Source of the DNA: Ipomoea triloba
Taxonomy: Eukaryota; Streptophyta; Magnoliopsida; Solanales; Convolvulaceae
Length of the DNA stretch: 64,000 nt
NCBI RefSeq assembly: GCF_003576645.1
Contig: NC_044930.1
Coordinates: 3,442,265-3,506,264, forward strand
Reading direction: 5' to 3'
Shown here: in pieces, positions 12,278 through 21,656 of the stretch
Numbering within the stretch: position 1 is the stretch's first letter
Layout of the letters: the number at the start of each line of letters is the position of its first letter
Notes under the pieces: model-generated
The model's database searches: none
What the model was told of the DNA's origin: nothing
Seen by the model: only the letters and a program-made list of their open reading frames with translations
Position numbers and translations under genes: made by a program

Positions 12278-12443
12278 TATATATATAATTAAAACTATAT
12301 TCAAGCATTCCAAGCTAGAGTAGTCTTGTGAGGAGAAGAGCATTTCCATTTCTTCTTCCTACCTCTCTTCTTCTTCTTCTTCCTCTCTCTCTCTCCATCT
12401 CTGACTGAGAAATCTTCAAGCTAAGCTGGTCATCTGCTATAGT
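12278..12443 (+). promoter_or_regulatory. Promoter- and leader-like segment with TATA-like box, CT-rich leader and splice donor
   Basis: A TATA-like stretch (tatatatata) lies near 12278-12288. About 30 bases downstream a CT-rich leader begins, with long (TTC)n and (CT)n runs at 12350-12396. It ends in 'tatagt' followed by a consensus donor GTAAGT at 12444. Nothing coding follows until the MATE gene at 14670, where 'gatatacgtag' just before the start codon could act as an acceptor. It may therefore be a distal 5' leader exon of that gene or the start of a non-coding transcript. No transcript evidence is available here. Confidence 0.4.
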
Positions 12444-13502
12444 GTAAGTTTCTTCTTAAAACCAAGCTTTAAACTTTCACTTTTTTCTCAGAAATTTTAT
12501 GGTTTTTTTTTCCCTTGTTTCTTGATATGTTTTTGTAGTGTTGTACAACATAGTATTACTATGATGTTCATCACTCAACCGTGAAATTTCAAGCCTGTTT
12601 TTTTCTCCCTCAAAGTATAGTCTTTTTTTTTTTTTTCCTGTTGAAACTGAGAGAAATCAACATTATTTCTCAATGGGCTACAGGATTCTTTTTTTTTTTT
12701 TTGAAACAAAAAAAAAAAAAAAAAACTTAATAATTTTCTCCTTGTTCATCTGCTATGTTCTTGAATCTCAGCAGTTTAATGAAAAACCACCTTTAATTTG
12801 TGTTATTCCTTTTTTTTTTTTTTTTTTTTTTTTTTTGATCTGGGTGGCTAAACCTTGAAAAGAAAATTCACTTTTCATTTTATAGAGAAATTAAAATAGA
12901 CTTGAAAAAGTGGGATATAGAAAAAGAAAGAAAATGAATCCAGTTAGATTGTGAAGAGTACAATAGAGTATGTACTAAAGTTGACCGATATGATATATTG
13001 CTATGCTGGAGGGGTGGCAGTGGGAACGCGTGGACGTGGCATCACGTGCTTAGCAGCCATGCACGTGGCCGTTTGTTAAGCCTTCCAATTTTTCTCTGCT
13101 TTTGTTGTTTTTTATTCTTTACTTTTGGGGTTTTCTAAACTCCATTTAGTATTTAATTATAAAAGATTTTTACCTTTTCTTCTCTATCTCTGTATTATTG
13201 ATTGATTATCTGATCCACTGCGAAACAGTAAATATAATAATACTTGTTTTTAACCACTTTTAATTGCTGCTTTATAACTACCAAAAGATTTACCTCTTTT
13301 TAGTTTTACCTTTTTTTAGTAAAAAATCTGGCTGTCAAGTTTGTTGTTTTGTGTTGTTCTCACTGCAGAAGTATGAGTACTTAGAAGTAATTAATTATTT
13401 GTTAAACAGATTTATTAATTATTATCATAATGGGTCAGACTTAATACCTAATGAGGGTTGCATGAGCATTGAGCAGAGAAATACTACCCTCTTTTTATAT
13501 TA
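12444..13502. other. Non-coding region with poly-T tracts and a G-box cluster
   Basis: Long T/A homopolymers lie at about 12689-12725 and 12810-12836. The open frames here are driven by these tracts. The G-box/ABRE cluster at 13033-13070 is listed separately. No protein gene is supported. Confidence 0.5.
13033..13070. promoter_or_regulatory. G-box / ABRE-like cluster
   Basis: Three ACGT-core motifs fall within 38 bases: GACGTGGC (13033-13040), TCACGTGC (13042-13049) and GCACGTGGCC (13061-13070). Two contain the palindromic G-box CACGTG. ACGT cores next to GGC are the classic binding sites of group-A bZIP (ABF/AREB) and of bHLH factors. The surrounding sequence is AT-rich, so the cluster stands out. 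Which gene it would regulate is unclear; the nearest downstream gene is the MATE transporter 1.6 kb away. Confidence 0.45.
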
Positions 13503-13939
13503 GGCAAAAACTTGTGTGAGACCGTCTCACCATGAGACGGGTCGGGTCAAGATGCAAATGTAACACTTATATACACATATGTCATACTTATATGCTCAAA
13601 TGTAATACTAATCAGAAAATAAAATTTTTGTTACTTATTAGGGTAAATGTAATACTTTTAAGGAGAAATACAATACTTTTACATTTCGATTTAAAAGTAT
13701 TACATTTTTCCTCAAAAGTATTATATTTGCCCTTATAAGTGAGAGGTACTTGTCAACATTATTTATTATGAAAAATGTTTTACTTAAGTAACAAAAATTA
13801 TATTTTTGATTAGTGTTATATTTGAGCATATAAGTGTGAGATTTGTACATATAAGTATGACATTTGCAAGGTGATTTGACCCAACCCGACCCGTCTCACG
13901 AATAAGGATCCGTGAGACGGTCTCACACAAGTGTGACCC
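13503..13939. mobile_element. Mutator-type palindromic MITE (copy 1) with 9-bp target duplication
   Basis: A 437-bp element made of two long arms, both containing CTTGTGTGAGACCGTCTCAC near the end. It starts GGCAAAAACTTGTG and ends CACAAGTGTGACCC. The exact 9-bp direct repeat TTTATATTA flanks it at 13494-13502 and 13940-13948. A 9-bp duplication plus long terminal inverted repeats is the hallmark of Mutator-like elements. The 'open frames' on both strands inside it are produced by the palindrome and encode nothing. A second copy lies inverted at 44917-45356. Confidence 0.85.
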
Positions 13940-13948
13940 TTTATATTA

Positions 13949-14669
13949 TTATTGAGCGTACCATACTATTTGGTACTATCAAATAATGTATGTTCATACA
14001 CAAATAATGTGTTTTAGTATGAAAAATATATTATTTGATACCTTATTTGTGTACCGAACGCAGATATTTTGTATAATGTACATTCAATACACGAATAATG
14101 TACTTTTATTATATTAAAAATGTATTTTTTTTGTTATGGTTCACACAATTTGTGTGTACCATACTGTCCATACACAATAATTTGCCAATGTGGGAGGTGT
14201 GTGTTGGCCAATGGCCAATCCTTCCGCTTGTGAGGCTGGTTGAATATATAGTACTCTGTTCCATTTTATCTGTTCTATTTACTATTCATGGGGTTAAATT
14301 AACTCGCTTATTTTCTTTAGTAATTTTTTACTATTTTTAAATTTAATTTTTTTGTGTTTAATAATACTTTTAATAAAGTTTCTAAATATATAAATTTTAT
14401 ATATTAATCCTAAACTTAATATTATGAAAAATTCAATTAAAAATAACTTCAGTTAAATCTCGTTCTCGTTAAATGAATTAGACAACCAAAATGGGACGTA
14501 GGTAGTAATTACTAAACATGGTAACATTTTATTTAGTTGATCTTGTAAGGAGGTGAAACAAATAATTACCCCAGTAAATGGTCTCAACCAGGGAGCATAG
14601 TTAGTTACTTCTTTGTCAACTGATTCTTTCAAGTCTAATTGCCATGTTATGTGATATACGTAGAGAGCC
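13949..14669. other. AT-rich region upstream of the MATE gene
   Basis: No gene seen. Repeated short motifs around 'aataatgta' occur at 13980-14110. The last few hundred bases should include the MATE promoter and leader, but no convincing TATA box or start site could be fixed. Confidence 0.45.
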
Positions 14670-17537
14670 ATGGAGAATGGCTTGAGACAAAGGTTTTTGA
14701 ATGGTTCAGAGGAAGAGAAACCGGAGGAGAATCTCAAAGTAAAAGTTTACGACGAATCGAAGAAGATATGGAGGGTTGCATTGCCCGGTATACTATCCAG
14801 AGTGGCTTCGTTCGGAAGCATTGTGGTCACGCAATCTTTCGTTGGACACATTAGTGAACTAGACCTTGCCGGCTACGCCCTCGTCCAAACCCTAACCGTC
14901 CGGTTTGTCAATGGCATCTTGGTAAGTTTTCCGCCATGATTTATCATTCAAATCGCATAATTCATGATAATCTATTCTGAATTGCTCTGTAGAACAATAG
15001 AAATCCATGGAATACTAGTAGAATTATCGGTTACATTGTATAGATTGTTGCCTTTAAAGCTCGTATTTTCTCTATTGAAATAATTATTTTCGAGTGGGGT
15101 GTGTGAGGTAGGAAATAGGAATGATATACAATCTATGTTGTATAGATAAGTCTACTTAAGAGTCTCGGTTTTTATTACAGATAGGAATGTCGAGTGCAAC
15201 TGAAACCCTATGCGGGCAAGCATATGGAGCGGGACAGTATCATATGATGGGCGTTTACTTGCAAAGGTCATGGATTGTCGACTTTATCACGCTAACTGTA
15301 TTGCTTCCCTTTTTCATCTTTGCAACCCCGATCTTTAGACTTCTTGGGGAAGAAAGCTCCATTGCGACCTCGGCCGGATATGTCTCCTACTGGTTCATCC
15401 CGTTCATCTACAACTTCGTGTTTAGCTTGACCATACAGATGTTTCTGCAAGCGCAGCAAAAGAACCGGATCATTGCGTGGCTGTCGGTGATGCAGTTCAT
15501 TATACACATACCGCTGTCTTGGCTGTTAGTGTACAAACTCGACTATGGTGTCCCGGGTGCAATGATAGCCCTCAGTATATCTTCCTGGCTCGTTGTGATC
15601 GGCGAGTTTATCTACATTTTGGGCGGTTGGTGCCCCGAGACTTGGAAAGGGTTCTCGATGGCTGCCTTCAAGGACATTTTCCCTGTCGTGAAGCTCTCCA
15701 TTTCGTCGGGAATTATGGTTTGGTAAATGCTCGTTTTTTCTTTCATTTCTTATGTTGATCAATGCTCCATGACGAGCAATACGAACTCGTAATTTAGCAT
15801 AGGAATTCGTCAAAGTGGGAAATAAATTGGTTTTTATTTTTGCCTGTCGTTTGCAGTTTAGAGCTGTGGTACAATGCGGTTCTAGTCTTGCTAGCAGGGT
15901 ATATGAAGAATGCCGAGGTTGCCATATCTGCCTTCTCTATCTGGTAAAAGTCCAGAACCTGCCTTTTATTTTCTATATATATCGAGAATGTTTAGTCCAC
16001 TGATAAATTGATAATATTCCAATCGTTTAAATCTTTTTTGTTCTGCAGTCTTAATATCAACGGATGGGAATTTATGATAAGCCTTGGCTTCCTCGGTGCT
16101 GCTTGGTATGTTTCCGTAAACTCGAATTGTTCCCCGTCGTTTCCCTTTCATGAAACGACAGCAATTCTTACTGATTGCGTTCGACTCTCATTTCATTGTG
16201 TAGTGTACGAATTGCAAATGAACTTGGGAGAGGAGATGCTAAAGCGGCGAGATTCTCTATTAAAGTCCTCGTGTCCACTTCGCTTATAATCGGAGTAGTC
16301 TTCTTTGTTCTATGCTTGGTATTTGGCAGTAAAATTGGGTACTTATTTACCAACGAGCAGGAGGTGGCGGATAGCGTGGCAGACCTTTCACTTCTGCTCT
16401 CGTTCTCTGTATTGCTCAACAGCATCTATCCCGTGCTCTCAGGCAAGTCGTGCATTTCGAGAACCCGAAAAAGTTTCCCCCCGATATAAGACGAAACCAA
16501 CTCGCCCCTCTTAACACTTTGAAAATGTTTTCGTGATCAGGTGTGGCAGTCGGGGCAGGTTTGCAGAGTACGGTTGCCATTATAAACCTGTGTTGCTTCT
16601 ATCTAATCGGAATCCCTATCGGGGCTTTGCTTGGATACGTAGCTCACCTTCAAGTCAAGGTAAGTTCCAAATGGATACCAAACCACTGGCACTATGCATA
16701 TCTGACTTCTTATCATTATAAATTTATAATCGATCATTCTTTCTGCAAATTTTCTCTATTGAACAAAATTTTGACAGATCTTTACCTCATTGGAACCGAA
16801 AAGCGACATTCACCTCTTTTTATTAAATATAAATGTATAGTCTAATTATCAGCTTAGCCTTTTGGCTTTTCACCTCTTTTTTATAAAATATAAATGTATA
16901 GTATAATTATCAGTTTAGCCTTTTAGCCAAAACCTGGCCCAAACGAAAAGCCATGGGTTTGAAAGTCCTTCAATCTGTTCTAAACTTGTCTCCATTCTTC
17001 AAAAGGGCATACCAAAAAGTGACATTCAATCCAATCCACGTCTTTTTCTAAGATATAAAATATAAGTGTAACCACAAGGTTATAAGTTGACCAGATTATT
17101 AATTTCGTAACCACAAGATTACAAGTTCTACTCCCAACGGGAGAGGCCTATTGGCGGGTGGTCTTTTGACGACTAGGGTCACAAGGTGGGATTTACCCCA
17201 GTGACCCTTGTAATGGCTCTAAGCCTTTTAGTCAAAACCGGACCCAAACAAAAATTTCCTTCAATCTGTTCTGAACTTGCCTTGATTCTTCAACAGGGCA
17301 TATGGATTGGAATGATATGTGGGGTGGTCACTCAGTCAGCCGCATTATGCTACATGACATGGAGAACGGACTGGGACGAAGAGGTAAAGTTCTGCAGCGC
17401 AATTGTTTTCACTAACTACATATATCTGTTATGTTATGATGAAGAGGAGCTGGTTTATACAGGTGTTCAAGGCGCAACAGCGGCTCAAGCGCTGGTACAT
17501 GAAATCTTCTGAAGTTACCCACCAGAATCCGAGTTAG
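14670..17537 (+). CDS. MATE (DTX) family efflux transporter
   Basis: Multidrug and toxic compound extrusion proteins are 12-helix H+- or Na+-coupled exporters in plasma membrane or tonoplast, moving flavonoids, alkaloids, hormones or citrate. Eight coding exons: 14670-14921, 15181-15722, 15857-15943, 16049-16105, 16204-16442, 16541-16659, 17297-17383, 17463-17537. They join into one 485-residue frame, normal for plant DTX proteins. Signature features include ESKKIWRVALPGILSR before helix 1, MSSATETLCGQAYGAGQ, YLQRSWIV, LSWLLVYKL, GVPGAMIALSIS, WYNAVLVLLAGY and VRIANELGRGDAKAA. The last is the highly conserved loop after helix 8. The intron after exon 5 uses a GC donor (CAG|GCAAGT). Intron 6 is long and contains a duplicated copy of its own 3' end plus a SINE-like repeat. 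The substrate cannot be deduced. Membership of the DTX20s-like plant clade is my impression. Confidence 0.95.
17094..17210. repeat. SINE-like dispersed repeat (copy 1) in MATE intron 6
   Basis: The stretch 'gtaaccacaagattacaag...cccaacgggagaggcctattgg...gactagggtcacaaggtg...gatttaccc' is shared, with divergence, with 55295-55452. The phrase 'ctattgg' preceded by a conserved 'ggga.' motif recurs in both. A tRNA-derived SINE origin is likely but not proven. Confidence 0.45.
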
Positions 17538-18481
17538 TTTAAGGTTTTTTGGAGTTCATGAATAAGATGCAGGAGAAGAATTTCATTAGATTTTTTAGTA
17601 TTTTTGCTTTGGGTTTTGGGTGTCCTGTATGGTGGCTTGGCTTGGGAGGAACTTGCTTAATTTATCTAACTACTATGTTGTTTCATAGATAAGGCAGTGT
17701 CGAACATTTGATTTCCATTCTTGATTTTTGTCTACCAGTCTTGGGCTATATTGGTAATTTGTTATCATCATCCATTTAAAGGTAGTTTAATCTGGTTTCC
17801 TCTGATTCAAAAGATTGTATGCAATGCGTAAATCTAGCTCGCGCGTAATAATTCACAATCACTTTACCGACTTAATTGAGAGAGAATTAATAAACTAGAG
17901 GGACTAGAACGCATAAGTTAGTTTATTTCCTTGATTTGCGAATAAGCTAAAAAGATACTATACTAATTCAAAGTGTAGTTTGAAAGTATGACATTCTCCA
18001 ATAACACATCTCGCACAAAAGAAGTTAGGTAAATCATCATTGAGCATCCTACATAACGTTTGACAACCCAAGACAATCCAAATAAAACAGAGCACTCCCC
18101 CATCCTCTCTCCATAATCCACGATAGGGCTTCTTTGATTGCAAGAGTTTCCACCATATATCAGTACAATAATAAATACGATAGCGCTTCTTTGATTGCGA
18201 GAGTTTCCGCCATATATCAGTACAATAATAAATAATTATATATACGACCTTTTAGCCGATGTATTTGCAAACACAGTTGAGGTAGGAATGGTGGTAAGAT
18301 GACCCTTTTCATAAACTAACAATGTTGGTACACGATTCTGTATACTCGAATTAGTTTTATTGTAATTTCTCTCCCTTTTGCTACCTGTTTCAAGGGCACA
18401 AATTTGAATCAATATACAGCAAGTAATTACATGGTGTACATTGTAATCATAGCGCCTTAGAAAACTAAGCTTGAATCTGAA
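17538..18481. other. Spacer between convergent MATE and ELMO genes
   Basis: This holds the 3' UTR regions of both genes, which face each other. It also contains a LINE RNase H remnant on the minus strand at about 17958-18240, listed separately. No additional gene seen. Confidence 0.6.
17958..18240 (-). mobile_element. LINE-type RNase H remnant with a tandemly repeated segment
   Basis: Read on the minus strand, two tandem segments (about 18122-18180 and 18181-18237) each encode ETLAIKEALS, typical of the start of helix A in the RNase H domain of plant non-LTR retrotransposons ('AEALAIxEAL'). One continues as WIMERGW and then breaks up in frame. The fragment is short, interrupted by stops and non-functional. 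Confidence 0.5.
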
Positions 18482-21400
18482 TCATCTTGCTAATAGATTG
18501 TATGCAGGCAAATCCTTTACGCTAGATATGTCTTCGAGTGCAAGCTCACGCTCTAGCTGGGTTCTGGTAGACTTTAGAACATCCTGGTAAATGGGAAAAC
18601 GAGAATGCTTAGTAAATAATGTATCCAGTGTTCCCAAAAATGGATATTCCCAAGTGTAATAGTAACCGTGAAGTTCCTTACATTAAACTCCATGTATGAT
18701 GCCCGCTTTGCAAGCCACTGTGCATCTAGCATTTCAAAGGCAATGCAAAAGAGGTCATCAAAAGCCCTATCATCTTCGCTTAATAAGTCTAGAAAGTGGA
18801 TAGCTGCCAGTGTACTTGGTTTCCCTGCCAATCAGCAGATAGGGAGTCATTATAATAAAATTAAAATAAAATAAACTAAACTAAACCATATTTTAAGATA
18901 GATTCCCTTTATCCTCAAAAAAAAAAAAAAAAAAAGATAGATTCCCTTTCAAGAAGAAAATTTCTAAAGCTCGCAACACGTGCCATTGAATTTGATTTCA
19001 TTACATTCTCTTAAACCATGTGGTTTATCCCATTGTAAGGTTAGAACTGATATCATATTACAGTATTTGTTTTTCCTACAGTCCAATGAGAAATTGAACA
19101 AAAACTGTGGAGAACTGGCAAAATTTTGGACTTGGGTTAACCTAATGATGGCTATTAACAATGTATATTGCCTTCTAGACTATACTAGCAAATACTGCAT
19201 AATAATGGAAAAAGGATACTCATATTTAGAATTTTTGCATACCCGATTGAAGATCCAACATCTGCACCAACATAAAAGAAATATTGATGCCAGCTACAGC
19301 AAAGGGATACTCCCACTCAGATCTTTCCCCATTTTGTTTGTTCAACAAGTTCTGGAAAGATTTCTGTTAAATGAGCAAAACATCATCAGAAAGTTTACAA
19401 CATTTTTTTATTCACAAAATAACAATTCAAAAGCACATAATACCAACCATTACTGTGCTTTTAACTAGTAAAAATATACACTGAGCTTTATGAAACAAAG
19501 CATGCAACAAACATCAGGAAACCTGATGGCATTGTATCATCCTCGATTTTCTTACCTTCAGACCCCAAACCCCTCTCTCCAAAGCACCAGAATAAAGGAT
19601 AAGAAAGTTACATAGAAAAAGGCTACAAAATCTTTTTAAGCTGGTTAATATAGTTCTGGATCTCACAATCTCCAACTAGGTGTAATGATACAGGATATCT
19701 TCAAGCAATGGAGAAAAGGGAAGGAACCTAAAGATCCTAAAGAACAAAAAATATACCAAACTATGCAAGGCAGTCAAGAGAACATACTTTGCAACTAGAA
19801 AGTGATGTACTCTCAGTCAGTCATGTGATCAAAGGTGTTATCAAAATTTAAACACAGATAACAAATATTATTTAGACATGAAAAGTTTCCTATCTGCCCA
19901 TTTAAAGAACACCACCACCACCACCACCACACACACACACACACAAGAGAAACCAACAAGAAAAGAGCTAAACTAGGACCATTAAGAGAAAGAGAAAGGA
20001 AAACCAACCGGATATTCCTTGGCAAAATAAATCAGATTCTCCAGTGATACGTATCCTCCACCCCTGAACATTTTGTTCATAAGTTTCTTGAGTAACCCAT
20101 CATGCGACAAATATTAGTGAGTTTCCATAAGTCATAACCCTCACATACCTGAAGTCTGTTGAAGGATCACATCCTTGCCAGCCCATATCTTTCCAAAGTT
20201 CTGATTTAAGGGATGGAAACTCCCTATTTGGGTAAGCTAACAACCACAGCTGTTTGAGTGCATCCTGGAAGCAAAGTTCAAAAGTCCCACCAATAAATGA
20301 AAAACAGCCCATAATTCAGGGGCAACAATTACTTCATGAACTAAATAACATGCTAAGGAGTAGAAAAGGATACAGAAGTGCTGAATGTGTGTCCAATAAA
20401 TTACTTAACAAAATAGACAAACACAGAACTACAATTCCTCTTGCAATCATATGGGCCTATAGAGCAGTGCATGATAAGAAATTATGAGGAAGAAACATCC
20501 AGGTCTAACACGTAAGCATCTCACATCCAAAAAGATGCTATTCATGAGAAGAGAAAGGCAGGCATTAGTAAAGTATTCAAGAAGAAAGATGAATTGAGAT
20601 AACAAATGCCTACTTGATGCTGGACAGAAGAACCATCAAAAGGAACTGCAACTCTTAGCTTCAGATGTTTTAGCCTTGCCTCCTAAAACAACAAAACCAA
20701 ATTATTAAAGAAAAGCATGGAACATTATTTAGAGATAACAAACAGATTCAGCCCTTTGTGTATGTCTGTGACTTCTCCACATCTACTGAAATTAACTGTA
20801 GAAGCACAAAACTATATCATGGGTTTGTTGTAGTGGTGGGTAATACCTGCAAAGGGTTGAGTGGTGGAGGTAGAAGCTTTGTTGTAGATCCACTTTGGGT
20901 TAACAAAGGCAAAAAAGGCAAGAACCGTCCTATAAATGACCCAGAGCCCAAGACAATATTTGCTAAAAGAAAGAATAACTGAATAAGTTATCAGAAAATT
21001 CTTGAAAACATTCAAAAAAAAAAAAAATTGAATTCAGAACATGGAAATGACCAAAGATATGCATTTAGTTTCCTTAGTTGTCTACCAAGGAAAGCATTCA
21101 GAAACGCATTGCTACAGGTTTGCAGATTTTAATTTGCATGTCAAATTAAGCAACAAAAATACCATGGGCATCCAAACAATCACATCACAGTGATACCACA
21201 TGAGAATTAAGCTAGCTGATGAAAATTAGCTAAGAAAATGCTTTGCAATCACAAAAATATGAACTAAAAACACACCTAACCACTGTGCCCACTGAGCAAT
21301 TAAATGAGAAAAGAGCAGAGTCCAGTGGAGGCGTTCTTGAGCTCGACCTTCATCCAATATCTCAGCCAGTGTACATCCCTATAATACAATTTTTTTTTTT

Positions 21401-21656
21401 TCATTTTAACTCAGGTTAACATTATTCAACAGCATACAGAATTCAATCCATAACTGACAAACTCCAGCACAGAAAATTAAGCAAACGGAAAAATGCACTA
21501 ACGTACCTCGGAATGGTCATATCTGTTATGAGGACCGAGTAAGGGCTCGCCCAAATCGTCGTCGGAACTCATGGACTGATTGACCTCGTAACGCTCGTTC
21601 CGCTTGCCATCAAGGTCCCGGTGGTGGAGCCGCCTCCTCAGAGTTGTCGACGACAT
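18482..21656 (-). CDS. ELMO (engulfment and cell motility) domain-containing protein
   Basis: ELMO-domain (ELMOD-type) proteins act as GAPs for Arf-family GTPases in animals; plant members are implicated in membrane and cytoskeletal signalling. Nine exons, from the start: 21507-21656, 21276-21378, 20847-20962, 20614-20682, 20149-20264, 20009-20063, 19243-19363, 18682-18824, 18482-18583. They join into a 324-residue frame, usual for plant ELMO proteins. Exon 1 is a polar N-terminal tail. The ELMO core follows, with WKDMGWQGCDPSTDFRGGG around residues 170-188. This matches the family's GAP motif (W..GFQG.DP.TDFRG.G) and keeps the Arg. Further motifs are YVSLENLIYFAKEYP, WEYPFAVAGINISFML, FDDLFCIAFEMLDAQW and RTQLERELALEDI near the C terminus. 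It is convergent with the MATE gene. No odd codons or frame breaks were found. Target GTPase unknown. Confidence 0.94.
19911..19944. repeat. (CCA)n-(CA)n compound microsatellite in ELMO intron 6
   Basis: A run of ACC/CCA triplets passes directly into an AC dinucleotide run. It lies in the intron between ELMO exons 6 and 7. Confidence 0.9.

Noticed and set aside
13532..13850. Overlapping open frames on both strands
   Set aside because: They are mirror images created by the palindromic Mutator MITE and read related sequence on each strand.
15292..15813. Long open frames opposite to or out of phase with MATE exon 2
   Set aside because: They are shadows of a GC-richer coding exon and have no domain similarity.
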